Part shown: positions 1-6,330 of the stretch, in pieces | Layout: every line of letters begins with the position of its first letter | Numbering within the stretch: the first letter of the stretch is position 1 | Assembly (NCBI GenBank): GCA_021812505.1 | Contig: JAKANG010000026.1 | Coordinates: forward strand, 1 to 8,912 | Direction: 5' to 3' | DNA length: 8,912 nt | Source: Pseudomonadota bacterium | Lineage (GTDB): Bacteria; Pseudomonadota; Alphaproteobacteria; Rhizobiales; Beijerinckiaceae | Notes under the pieces: model-generated | Databases searched by the model: none | What the model was told of the DNA's origin: nothing | What the model saw: the letters and a program-made list of their open reading frames with translations, nothing else | Translations under genes and position numbers: made by a program

Positions 1-203
1 AGGCGCGCGTGCTGATGATGCTGTCCGAGGGTCTGCTCAACAAGCAGATCGCTTATGAGCTGTCGGTGTCGGAAGCGACCGTCAAGGCCCATGTCTCGGC
101 CATTCTGCAGAAACTCGGCGTCGAAAGCCGGACTCAGGCGGTGATCGCGGCCGCGCGCATCGAGGCGATGACCGACCTGTCCGCCGACGCCCAGGGCGAT
201 TAA
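1..203 (+). CDS. LuxR/FixJ-type response regulator, C-terminal HTH fragment (5' end outside window)
   Basis: This is the 3' end of a gene that begins before the window. The frame is open from base 3 and stops with TAA at 201-203, giving 66 residues. The fragment covers most of a LuxR-type helix-turn-helix: a 'LSEGLLNKQIAYEL' helix, then 'SVSEATVKAHVSAILQKLGV', which is the DNA-recognition helix with its usual V-K-x-H-V core, then 'RTQAV'. In this family the domain normally sits behind a phosphoacceptor receiver domain (NarL/FixJ group), so a two-component transcription factor is most likely. An autoinducer-binding or stand-alone HTH protein cannot be excluded because the N-terminus is missing. 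The tail after the HTH (about 16 residues, acidic) is not conserved. No strong terminator follows; only a 5-bp CAGGC/GCCTG stem lies at 226-242. Confidence 0.85.
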   Translation, partial: ARVLMMLSEGLLNKQIAYELSVSEATVKAHVSAILQKLGVESRTQAVIAAARIEAMTDLSADAQGD

Positions 204-285
204 TTTTCAGCTGTGTCCCGGCGTCCAGGCCGGCGCAGCCTGTCTTGAGGGCGTGCGGCGCCTGTCCCGCCGCGCGGCCATTGAC

Positions 286-290
286 GAGGA
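286..290 (+). promoter_or_regulatory. Ribosome binding site deciding the start at 298
   Basis: GAGGA lies seven bases before the ATG at 298. The frame is also open from a GTG at 253, but that codon has no such signal, so the ATG at 298 is the preferred start. Confidence 0.6.
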
Positions 291-297
291 CCCGATC

Positions 298-645
298 ATG
301 AGCGACCAGAACGGCCCGGCGCGCCATCCCTTCGAACCCCGCCCCGCCGACCTCGCCGCCGCCCGCCGTTCCGCACCGGGCGAACTCGAACGCTTTCTCG
401 GCGGCAGGCCGGTTTCGGTCGCGGTGCGGCTGGTGTTCCTCTCGCTGATCGTCGGCTTTTTCCTGGTCTGGCTGGACATCAGGCCAGCCGATATTTTCTA
501 CAGCCTCAGGCTGATGGTCCTGCGTTTCTGGAATATGGGCTTCCAGGCGCTTCACGACATCGCCGCCTATGTCATGGCCGGGGCGGCGATCGTCGTCCCG
601 GTCTGGCTCGCCCTGCGCCTTTTGACCATGCGCGGAAAGAATTGA
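298..645 (+). CDS. Small two-helix inner-membrane protein, DUF6460-like
   Basis: A 115-residue protein. Residues 1-38 are polar and Pro/Arg-rich ('GELERFLGGRPVSVAVRL' leads into the membrane). There are two predicted membrane segments, about 41-60 (VAVRLVFLSLIVGFFLVWL) and 88-109 (IAAYVMAGAAIVVPVWLALRL). Between them is 'IRPADIFYSLRLMVLRFWNMGF', which resembles the conserved linker of the DUF6460 family found in Hyphomicrobiales (recalled from memory, not searched). The function is unknown. The short basic C-terminus (RGKN) suggests a cytoplasmic tail. The start at 298 is supported by GAGGA at 286-290; the upstream GTG at 253 would add 15 residues with no family support. The gene is 94 bases downstream of the regulator fragment and 70 bases upstream of the glycosyltransferase, all on the same strand, but no functional link is evident. 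Confidence 0.75.
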   Translation: MSDQNGPARHPFEPRPADLAAARRSAPGELERFLGGRPVSVAVRLVFLSLIVGFFLVWLDIRPADIFYSLRLMVLRFWNMGFQALHDIAAYVMAGAAIVVPVWLALRLLTMRGKN

Positions 646-715
646 GCTTCCGCCCGTCCCCCTCGCCGATCGCGGCTGTTAAATTTCGGTCGCATCCGGC
701 TGTTATGCAAACCCC

Positions 716-1753
716 ATGAGGATCTGCATCGTCACCGACGCTTGGCGGCCCCAGGTCAATGGCGTGGCCGGCACCCTCGCCAGCCTGATCGCGGCGGGCG
801 AGGAACTCGGCCATGATTTCGCTGTGGTCGCGCCGGATCTTTTCCCCACCATAGCCGCGCCGTCCTATCCGGAAATCCGGCTGGCCCTGACCCGTCCGAA
901 AGCGGTCGGCGAAAAGATCCGCGCCCATCGGCCCGACCATGTCCACATCGCCACCGAAGGACCGCTCGGCGTGGCGGCGCGCTTCTGGTGCGTGCGCCAG
1001 GGGGAAATCTTCACCACCTCCTACCACACCCGCTTTCCCGAATATGTCGAGGCGCGCTGGCCGATTCCTACCGCCTGGTCCTATGAGGCCCTGCGCCGGT
1101 TCCACGCGGCGAGCGCCGGCCTGATGGTCGCGACGCAAACGCTCGCCATTGAGCTGACCGCCCGCGGCTTTCCGCCACCGATGCTGTGGCCGCGCGGGGT
1201 GGACCAGAGCCTGTTCCGCCCGGTCGCCGACCTGCCGCCCGAATTGAAAGACCTGCCGCGCCCGTTTTTCCTTTATTGCGGCCGGGTCGCGCCGGAAAAG
1301 AACATCGAGGCCTTTCTCGCCCTCGACCTGCCGGGCTCCAAGATCGTGGTTGGCGACGGGCCGTCTCGTCCCCTGCTCCAGCACCGCTTTCCCGCCGCGC
1401 ATTTCGTCGGGGTCAAGGCTCGTGAGGAACTGGCGCCTTATTATTCCGCGGCCGATGTTTTCGTCTTCCCCAGCCGCACCGACACATTCGGCAATGTGAT
1501 GATCGAGGCGCTGGCCTGCGGCGCGCCGGTCGCGGCTTTTCCGGTTCCCGGCCCGATCGACGTGATCGACGACCCGCGCGTCGGCGTCCTCGGCGACGAT
1601 CTGCGCCTCGCCTGCCTCTCGGCGCTGAACCTTTCGCGCGCCGATTGCCGTCGGCGCGCCGCGCGCTACAGCTGGCCGGAAAGCGCGCGCATTTTCGTCG
1701 ACAATGTCCAGCGCGCCCGCGCCACGCCTCTGACGCGGCGCATGCCCGCGTGA
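716..1753 (+). CDS. GT4-family glycosyltransferase (glycolipid or mannosyltransferase type)
   Basis: A 345-residue cytosolic or membrane-associated GT-B enzyme. The N-terminal domain opens with 'MRICIVTDAWRPQVNGVAGT', the acceptor-side glycine loop typical of the MgtA/PimB/SqdX-like branch, followed by 'HVHIATEGPLG' (75-85) and 'TSYHTRFPEYV' (101-111). The C-terminal domain has 'LYCGRVAPEKNIEAFL' (187-201), with the Arg and Lys that contact the nucleotide-sugar phosphates, and 'DTFGNVMIEALACG' (256-269). In the latter the usual GT4 E-x7-E motif appears as D256-x7-E264, common in this branch. Relatives transfer mannose, glucose or sulfoquinovose to lipids; the donor and acceptor here cannot be read from sequence. 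The start ATG at 716 begins exactly where the family does, but no clear Shine-Dalgarno sequence precedes it. A strong hairpin lies four bases after the stop. Confidence 0.88.
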   Translation: MRICIVTDAWRPQVNGVAGTLASLIAAGEELGHDFAVVAPDLFPTIAAPSYPEIRLALTRPKAVGEKIRAHRPDHVHIATEGPLGVAARFWCVRQGEIFTTSYHTRFPEYVEARWPIPTAWSYEALRRFHAASAGLMVATQTLAIELTARGFPPPMLWPRGVDQSLFRPVADLPPELKDLPRPFFLYCGRVAPEKNIEAFLALDLPGSKIVVGDGPSRPLLQHRFPAAHFVGVKAREELAPYYSAADVFVFPSRTDTFGNVMIEALACGAPVAAFPVPGPIDVIDDPRVGVLGDDLRLACLSALNLSRADCRRRAARYSWPESARIFVDNVQRARATPLTRRMPA

Positions 1754-1756
1754 GGC

Positions 1757-1779
1757 GCGCCGGCCTTCGCGGCCGGCGC
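1757..1779 (+). terminator. GC-rich hairpin just after the glycosyltransferase stop
   Basis: A perfect 9-bp stem, GCGCCGGCC (1757-1765) with GGCCGGCGC (1771-1779), closes a TTCGC loop and starts four bases after the stop codon. It lacks a T tract, so it is not a canonical intrinsic terminator. It may end transcription weakly or protect the mRNA 3' end. Confidence 0.4.
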
Positions 1780-1788
1780 TATGGCTAT

Positions 1789-1886
1789 AGCATGATCCCA
1801 AAAAGCTGCAGACTTTTTGGATAGGAGTATGCGTTGAAAGACACTGTTAGAGCGAAACCCCGATTCAGCGTGAACGGATTTCGCTC
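1789..1886. repeat. Two-hairpin intergenic repeat of Hyphomicrobiales type
   Basis: About 98 bases that look like a structured dispersed repeat. The first half starts GCATGATCC and holds an 8-bp perfect stem, CCAAAAAG (1798-1805) with CTTTTTGG (1813-1820), bracketed by GCAT (1790-1793) and ATGC (1829-1832). The second half holds an 8-bp perfect stem, GAGCGAAA (1850-1857) with TTTCGCTC (1879-1886), plus an inner TTCA/TGAA stem closing a GCG loop (1864-1874). I recall intergenic elements in Bradyrhizobium and relatives that begin GCATGATC, contain an A-run/T-run stem and end in a GCG-rich stem around GATTCA. The match is by pattern memory only. It sits between the 3' ends of two convergent genes, a usual place for such elements. 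It could also serve as a bidirectional transcript end. Confidence 0.55.
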
Positions 1887-1895
1887 GAGCGCGTT

Positions 1896-2144
1896 TTATT
1901 TCGCCGGCGCGCCGCCGGCGTCAGGCGCCGGCGCCGCGGGCTTCGCGCCCATCGTTTTTTGATGCTTCATTTGCTTCTGATGGCGGTGATGCACTCTCAC
2001 CGCCGGATGATGCTGCGGCTTTTTCATTGTGGTTTCCGGCATGGTCGGCTCGGTGGATGTCTGCGCCAACGCCGCCCCGCCAAGCAGCGAGAGAAGAGAA
2101 GCCGCCAAGGCGCTTTGGCGAAGCAATTTCGATTTAATGAACAT
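1896..2144 (-). CDS. Small exported His/Lys-rich protein
   Basis: An 82-residue protein of no family I recognise. From the ATG at 2144 it has a clear Sec signal peptide: a basic start (MFIKSKLLRQ), a hydrophobic core (SALAASLLSLLGGAALA), and an expected cut after 'ALA' before 'QTSTEP', near residue 28. The mature part of about 54 residues has a Thr/Pro/Met stretch (TSTEPTMPETTMKK), a His/Lys-rich middle (HHPAVRVHHRHQKQMKHQK) and an Ala/Pro/Gly tail. Six His and several Met in so short a stretch would suit metal binding or a disordered periplasmic role; this is inference. A second in-frame ATG at 2150 abuts the GGAGG at 2151-2155 with no spacer, whereas 2144 has a six-base spacer, so 2144 is preferred. 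The gene is alone on its strand, downstream of an A+T-rich leader. Confidence 0.65.
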   Translation of the reverse strand: MFIKSKLLRQSALAASLLSLLGGAALAQTSTEPTMPETTMKKPQHHPAVRVHHRHQKQMKHQKTMGAKPAAPAPDAGGAPAK

Positions 2145-2150
2145 ACCCAT

Positions 2151-2155
2151 CCTCC
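2151..2155 (-). promoter_or_regulatory. Shine-Dalgarno GGAGG deciding the start at 2144
   Basis: On the minus strand GGAGG runs from 2155 to 2151, directly touching the ATG at 2150 and six bases before the ATG at 2144. The spacing favours the second ATG. Confidence 0.6.
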
Positions 2156-2245
2156 ATCTCTAGCGTCCAACAAACGGAATATAATACATAAAATGATAAT
2201 TTTACCAGCATAGGCGCGGTTATTTAAGAAACCACATTTATTTTC

Positions 2246-2413
2246 TTATTTTTCGGTGCCCCGACGCTCGTTTCGCTTCAGCTCGTCTCGACGCGGCGCA
2301 TTGTTGGCAAAATGTTGTTTCAGTTCGCTGTTCTTGGGGCGAAAGCCGCCTGGTTTCCGCAATCCTGGCTTCTTAAAAAATGACGCCGCCTTTCGGTTGT
2401 TTCGGCCGAACAT
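2246..2413 (-). CDS. Possible small basic protein (55 residues, doubtful)
   Basis: An uninterrupted minus-strand frame from ATG at 2413 to TAA at 2246. The product is strongly basic and hydrophilic, starting MFGRNNRKAASFFKKPGLRK and ending in a charged helix-like stretch (RRDELKRNERRGTEK). It lacks a membrane segment, signal peptide or Cys pair. Against it: there is no Shine-Dalgarno sequence before the ATG, G/C at third positions is about 60% (clearly below the neighbouring genes), and I recognise no family. In its favour: it fills the centre of an otherwise empty region and its Lys/Arg-rich composition is coherent along its length. A degraded gene or chance frame is equally possible. Confidence 0.22.
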   Translation of the reverse strand: MFGRNNRKAASFFKKPGLRKPGGFRPKNSELKQHFANNAPRRDELKRNERRGTEK

Positions 2414-2447
2414 CGGGGGCCAGCGACCACGGCGGCTGAATACATGA

Positions 2448-2464
2448 CGGGCGCGGGCTTCGCG
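2448..2464 (-). terminator. GC hairpin after the DUF938 stop
   Basis: A perfect 6-bp stem, GGCGCG (2448-2453) with CGCGCC (2459-2464), lies about 20 bases beyond the stop of the minus-strand operon. There is no T run after it, so it would be a weak or factor-dependent end. The core GCGGGCTTCGCGCC (2451-2464) also occurs at 1936-1949 inside the small exported gene. Confidence 0.28.
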
Positions 2465-2484
2465 CCGGAACGCGGCATGAGCTT

Positions 2485-3087
2485 TCAGCTCCGGCGAAAG
2501 ATCGCGCTCACATTATTAGATGGCATTTCAACAACTTGCGGTGCCAAAAATCCGCTTTCAGCCGCGAGCCTGGCCACCACGCCGAGATCGCGCAGGCCCC
2601 ACTGCGAATTCTGGTCCCGCAGCCAGGCGTCGAAGGCGAGATTGCTTTCCGCCGTCTCGACGCCCTCGCGAAAATAGGGGCCGTAGAGATAAAGCGGGGC
2701 CCCGGAGGGCAGAATCTCGCCGGCCTGCCGCAAAAGGCCCTCGGTCGCCGAAAAGGGCGAGATATGGGTCATGTTGATGCAGACGATCGCGTCGGCCCGC
2801 GCGAGCGGCCAGGGCGCGCGCGCCGCGTCCAGCGCCAGCGCCGGCCGGATGTTTTTCAGGTCGCTAAAGGCGCTCCAGGCGTCGATGCTCGCCCGCGCTT
2901 GTCGGTCCGGGTCGGAAGGCTGGAAGACCAGATCGGGAAAGGCGGCGGCGAAATGCGCGGCGTGTTCGCCGGAGCCGCTGGCGATTTCCAGCACCAGACC
3001 ATCGGCCGGCAAAACCCGGCGCAGGACGTCGACAATCGCGTCGCGATTGCGGGCGACAGCGGGCGCGCGAAGACGGGAATCGATCAT
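2485..3087 (-). CDS. DUF938 family SAM-dependent methyltransferase-like protein
   Basis: A 200-residue protein with the class I methyltransferase fold signature. 'VLEIASGSGEHAAHFA' (32-47) is motif I with the glycine loop for S-adenosylmethionine. 'FQPSDPD' (55-61) supplies the acidic residue that normally binds the ribose. 'DAIVCINMTHISPF' (99-112) replaces the usual motif IV. 'LYLYGPY' (132-138), 'AFDAWLRDQNSQWGLRDL' (151-168) and 'VVEMPSNNVSAIFRR' near the C-terminus are hallmarks of DUF938 (Pfam PF06080). The substrate is unknown. The ATG at 3087 is preceded in frame by a TGA, so no longer form exists; a GGAGG at 3102-3106 is 14 bases away, longer than ideal. The gene follows pyrD by 27 bases on the same strand, so co-transcription is likely. 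Its length is normal for the family. Confidence 0.9.
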   Translation of the reverse strand: MIDSRLRAPAVARNRDAIVDVLRRVLPADGLVLEIASGSGEHAAHFAAAFPDLVFQPSDPDRQARASIDAWSAFSDLKNIRPALALDAARAPWPLARADAIVCINMTHISPFSATEGLLRQAGEILPSGAPLYLYGPYFREGVETAESNLAFDAWLRDQNSQWGLRDLGVVARLAAESGFLAPQVVEMPSNNVSAIFRRS

Positions 3088-3114
3088 CCTGCTCTCTCAA
3101 ACCTCCAGGCGCGT

Positions 3115-4188
3115 TCAAAGCCAGTCGTCGACCGCGCTTCCCACCGCCTGATCGAGTCGCGTCATCCGGCGCGCCCCCAGATGTGCGACCAACCCCTGCT
3201 TGATGCGGGCGACAAGGCCTAGCCCCTCATAGACCAGCGCGGAATAAAGCTGGATCAGGCTCGCCCCGGCCTCGATCTTGGCCCAGGCGGCTTCCGGCGA
3301 ATCGACGCCGCCGACCCCGATCAGCGGGAACTGGCCTTCGACGCGGACAAAAGTCTGCGCCAGCATGCGGGTCGAGAGCGCGAAAAGCGGCGCGCCGGAC
3401 AGGCCGCCGGTTTCCTTGCGCGCCTCGTCGCGCAGAAAATCCGGCCGCGAAATCGTGGTGTTCGAGACGATCATGCCGTCGATTTTTTGCGCGCGCGCGA
3501 CCCGCGCCACATTGTCAAGTTCAGTCAAGGAAAGATCGGGCGCGATCTTCAGCAGGACCGGCCGGCGCGGTTCCGACACGGCCATGGCGTCGCGGGCGTC
3601 GAGCACGCGGGCGAGCAGGTCGTCGAGCGCGCCGGCCTGTTGCAAGTCGCGCAGGCCCGGGGTGTTGGGCGAGGAAATGTTGACGGTGAAATAAGACGCG
3701 ACGTCGGCGAAGGCTTCGATCCCGGCGACATAATCGGCGGCGCGGTCAGACGCGTCCTTGTTGGCGCCGATATTGACGCCGACCACGCCGCCCCGCGCGC
3801 TGCGCGCCGCCAGCCGCTCATGGGCGGCGGCGTGGCCGCCGTTGTTGAAGCCGAAGCGGTTGATGACGCCGCGATCTTCGTGCAGGCGAAACAGGCGCGG
3901 CTGCGGATTCCCGGGCTGCGGGCGCGGCGTGAGCGTGCCGACTTCGGTATAGCCGAACCCAAGATGCAGCAGCGCGTCGGGAACGCGGGCGTCCTTGTCG
4001 AAGCCCGCCGCCATGCCGACCGGATTGGGAAAATCGAGGCCGAACAGGTTCTGGCCGAGCGCGTCGTGGTCCGCCGGCAGCGGCGGCAAAGGCATGCGCT
4101 CCAGCGAAAAGATCGTCAGATCATGCGCGCGCTCGGCTTTCAACGCATGGAGAAAGGGCAGAGCGAGGGAGTCGAAAAATCCGATCAT
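3115..4188 (-). CDS. pyrD: Dihydroorotate dehydrogenase, quinone-dependent (class 2)
   Basis: A 357-residue inner-membrane-associated flavoenzyme that oxidises dihydroorotate to orotate and passes electrons to quinone, the fourth step of UMP synthesis. The N-terminal helices (1-30, 'FFDSLALPFLHALKAERAHDLTIF') form the quinone tunnel that marks class 2. The barrel carries 'NPVGMAAGFDKD' (55-66), 'VINRFGFNNGG' (108-118), 'VNISSPNTPGLR' (169-180), whose S173 is at the position of the class 2 catalytic serine, 'LLKIAPDLS' (212-220) with the FMN-contacting Lys, 'IVSNTT' (240-245), 'IGVGGV' (290-295) and 'QLYSALVYEG' (313-322) for FMN phosphate. All key motifs are intact. The ATG at 4188 overlaps the stop of the upstream DUF952 gene (ATGA, 4188-4185). 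There is no strong ribosome site of its own, which suggests translational coupling. Confidence 0.97.
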   Translation of the reverse strand: MIGFFDSLALPFLHALKAERAHDLTIFSLERMPLPPLPADHDALGQNLFGLDFPNPVGMAAGFDKDARVPDALLHLGFGYTEVGTLTPRPQPGNPQPRLFRLHEDRGVINRFGFNNGGHAAAHERLAARSARGGVVGVNIGANKDASDRAADYVAGIEAFADVASYFTVNISSPNTPGLRDLQQAGALDDLLARVLDARDAMAVSEPRRPVLLKIAPDLSLTELDNVARVARAQKIDGMIVSNTTISRPDFLRDEARKETGGLSGAPLFALSTRMLAQTFVRVEGQFPLIGVGGVDSPEAAWAKIEAGASLIQLYSALVYEGLGLVARIKQGLVAHLGARRMTRLDQAVGSAVDDWL

Positions 4189-4529
4189 TCCAGCAATCCG
4201 GCAAAATCATGCGCGCCGTCGCCGCGGCGTTTGAGAGGAAGGGCAGATTTCGCCAGCGCCGTCGGCAAAGGCGCATAAAGATGCGGAAACAGGGCGCCGC
4301 CGCGCGAGGCTTCATATACCAGCTTTTCGCCGCAGTCTCTTTCCTCGACCGCAATCAGCAGCAGATCGTCCTGCCCGGCGAAATGTTTCGCCGCCGTCTC
4401 CGCGACCTGGGCGGCCGTCGAGAAATGGATGAAACCGTCGGCGCGGTCGACCGCCGAGCCTTCGAACAGGCCTCTCTCGCTCGCGCGCGCCCATTCGTTG
4501 GCCGCGACAATTTTGTAAACCAGCGCCAA
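4185..4529 (-). CDS. DUF952 family protein
   Basis: A 114-residue cytoplasmic protein of the DUF952 family (Pfam PF06108). It shows the family's '[13 protein letters not shown]' opening (4-16), '[22 protein letters not shown]' (31-52), a short strand 'DLLLIAVE' (55-62) and 'FPHLYAPLP' (81-89). The biochemical role is not established; I recall a suggestion that the fold resembles ADP-ribosyltransferases, but cannot verify it. No ATG is available in frame near the conserved opening. The TTG at 4529 puts the family's first strand at residues 4-8 and has a G-rich stretch (GGGGGCGG, 4540-4533) just upstream. A longer frame from 4748 would run antisense through the lysK start and is unlikely. The TGA overlaps the pyrD ATG by four bases, so this is the first gene of the operon. 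Confidence 0.85.
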   Translation of the reverse strand: MALVYKIVAANEWARASERGLFEGSAVDRADGFIHFSTAAQVAETAAKHFAGQDDLLLIAVEERDCGEKLVYEASRGGALFPHLYAPLPTALAKSALPLKRRGDGAHDFAGLLE

Positions 4530-4650
4530 ATTCCGCCCCCATTTGGCCCAAGTTACAGCATTTTTTTTGCCCTTTCGCCAGCGCCGCGCAACAGATAAGA
4601 GAAAGCCCAGCGCCGCCTTAATCCCGGAACTTGAAGGCTTCCCGAGAAAA
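4530..4650. promoter_or_regulatory. Divergent promoter region between the DUF952 operon and lysK
   Basis: These 121 bases must carry the promoters of both the minus-strand operon and lysK. They include a run of eight T (4561-4568) and CAGATAAGAG (4592-4601), but I could not assign convincing -35/-10 pairs for either direction. Confidence 0.4.
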
Positions 4651-6330
4651 ATGCCCGAGACCGTGTCCGAGCTCGCCCAATTCGCCCGCAACGCCAGCGC
4701 CTGGCCGTTCGAGGAGGCGAGGAAACTCGTCGCCAGGGTGGAGCGCACAGGCCAGAAACAGGTCTTGTTCGAGACCGGCTACGGCCCCTCGGGCCTGCCC
4801 CATATCGGCACTTTCGGCGAGGTCGCGCGCACCACCATGGTGCGCCATGCCTTCGAGACGTTGACGGAAGGCAAGATCGCCACGCGGCTCATCGCCTTTT
4901 CCGACGATCTCGACGGGCTGCGGAAAGTCCCCGACAATATCCCCAACAAGGAGCTGGTCGCCGCCCATCTCGGCAAGCCGCTGACCCAGGTTCCCGACCC
5001 GTTCGGCGAATATCCAAGCTTCGGTGAACACAATAACGCGCGGCTGCGCGCCTTCCTCGACGCCTTCGGCTTCGAATATGAATTCGCATCGGCGACGCAT
5101 TATTACCAGTCCGGCCGTTTCGACGCGACCTTGTTGAAAATGCTGGCGCGCTATGACGCGGTGCAGACGATCATGCTGCCATCGCTGCGAGCCGAACGCG
5201 CGGCCTCCTATGCGCCTTTCCTGCCGATCCATCCGCGTTCGGGCATTGTGATGCAGGTTCCGCTCGAAGAAATCGATGTCGCGCGCGGGCTCGTGGCCTG
5301 GCGCGACCCGGACACCAACGAGCGTTTCGAAACCCCGGTGACCGGGGGCCATTGCAAGCTGCAATGGAAGCCAGACTGGGCGATGCGCTGGTGCGCGCTC
5401 GGCGTCGATTACGAAATGGCCGGCAAGGACCTGATCGATTCGGTCAAACTGTCCGGCGAAATCGCCCGCGCGCTCGACGCCACGCCGCCGGAAGGTTTCA
5501 ATTACGAATTGTTCCTCGACGAGAACGGCCAGAAAATTTCCAAGTCCAAGGGCAATGGCCTGACGATTGAGGAATGGCTGCGTTACGCCAGCCCGGAATC
5601 GCTCGCCTTCTTCATGTATTGGAAGCCGCGCGAGGCGAAAAAACTCTATTTCGACGTGATCCCCAGAGCGGTGGACGAATATCTCGCTTTTCTCGACGCT
5701 TATCCGCGCCAGGACTGGAAGTTGCGGCTCGGCAATCCCGCCTGGCACATCCATGCCGGCGCGCCGCCGGCGCCGGAATTCATCGCCCACGAGGGCGAGA
5801 CAAAAGGAACCGCGATTTCCTTCGCCATGCTGCTCAATCTGGCGGCGGTCGCCAACAGCGAAGACCCATCCGTTTTGTGGGGCTTTTTGCGCCGCTATGC
5901 GCCAAGCGCCAGCCCGGAAAAATTCCCCCGCCTCGATCGCATGATCCAATATGCTGTGGTCTATTTTGGCGATTTCGTGCGGTCGAAAAAGGTTTATCGC
6001 GCGGCGGACGAGGTGGAGCGCGACGCGCTGAAAAAACTCTCCGAGGCGCTTGCGGCCCTGCCAGCCAATCCGAGCGCGGAAGAGGTGCAGACCCTGCTCT
6101 ACGACGTGGCCCGCCCGATCCCGCGCTACCAGAATTTCGCGGCCAAGGGGGCGACGCCGGAAAAGCCGGGCGTGTCGAACGACTGGTTCTCCATGCTCTA
6201 CCAGGTGCTGCTCGGCGAACAGCGCGGCCCGCGCTTCGGCTCCTTCATCGCGCTCTATGGCGTGGACAACGCCCGCGCCTTGATCGCCGACGCGCTGGCG
6301 GGGAAATTTCTTACGCCGCCGGCGGCTTGA
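4651..6330 (+). CDS. lysK: Lysine--tRNA ligase, class I
   Basis: A 559-residue cytoplasmic enzyme that charges tRNA-Lys. It is the class I (Rossmann-fold) form, unrelated to the more common class II LysS. The sequence gives '[21 protein letters not shown]' (38-58) with the HIGH-type signature H51-I-G-T54. '[17 protein letters not shown]' (82-98), '[14 protein letters not shown]' (145-158) and '[13 protein letters not shown]' (235-247) fit the archaeal-type LysRS catalytic core. '[17 protein letters not shown]' (287-303) contains the KMSKS-type signature K295-I-S-K-S299. The C-terminal part is the helical anticodon-binding region and ends '[18 protein letters not shown]'. The ATG at 4651 starts the family-like region; a TTG at 4543 in the same frame would add 36 residues that overlap the divergent promoter. 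The 3' end overlaps the convergent GT2 gene by 76 bases. Confidence 0.96.
   Translation: MPETVSELAQFARNASAWPFEEARKLVARVERTGQKQVLFETGYGPSGLPHIGTFGEVARTTMVRHAFETLTEGKIATRLIAFSDDLDGLRKVPDNIPNKELVAAHLGKPLTQVPDPFGEYPSFGEHNNARLRAFLDAFGFEYEFASATHYYQSGRFDATLLKMLARYDAVQTIMLPSLRAERAASYAPFLPIHPRSGIVMQVPLEEIDVARGLVAWRDPDTNERFETPVTGGHCKLQWKPDWAMRWCALGVDYEMAGKDLIDSVKLSGEIARALDATPPEGFNYELFLDENGQKISKSKGNGLTIEEWLRYASPESLAFFMYWKPREAKKLYFDVIPRAVDEYLAFLDAYPRQDWKLRLGNPAWHIHAGAPPAPEFIAHEGETKGTAISFAMLLNLAAVANSEDPSVLWGFLRRYAPSASPEKFPRLDRMIQYAVVYFGDFVRSKKVYRAADEVERDALKKLSEALAALPANPSAEEVQTLLYDVARPIPRYQNFAAKGATPEKPGVSNDWFSMLYQVLLGEQRGPRFGSFIALYGVDNARALIADALAGKFLTPPAA

Larger units (their letters stand above)
2145..2484. 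other. Mostly non-coding stretch with an A+T-rich core
   Basis: These 340 bases separate the small exported protein from the DUF938 gene. Bases of about 2161-2260 are markedly A+T-rich against a GC-rich background. They probably hold the promoter of the exported protein: TATTAT and TATATT lie at 2179-2186 on the minus strand, but I could not pair them with a convincing -35 box. Bases 2261-2440 hold a doubtful 55-residue minus-strand frame (2246-2413). A 6-bp GC hairpin (2448-2464) follows the DUF938 stop. I see no RNA gene or mobile element. Confidence 0.5.

Noticed and set aside
676..706. Pho box before the glycosyltransferase (CTGTTAA ... CTGTTAT)
   Set aside because: Pho boxes have 7-base repeats at 11-base periods; here the units are 24 bases apart and do not match CTGTCAT well.
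572..1801. A 409-codon minus-strand frame over the GT4 gene
   Set aside because: No domain signature, very high Arg/Gly/Ala content and full overlap with a clear glycosyltransferase; a composition shadow.
2256..2447. A 63-residue plus-strand frame in the intergenic region
   Set aside because: GTG start without a ribosome site, no family resemblance, and Arg/Ser/Phe-rich composition typical of a chance frame.
4561..4568. T8 run as an intrinsic terminator
   Set aside because: No GC hairpin precedes it in the plus direction and it lies between divergent starts, where no transcript should end.
4543..4650. Longer lysK start at TTG 4543
   Set aside because: The extra 36 residues are unlike the family N-terminus and would occupy the divergent promoter; ATG 4651 fits better.
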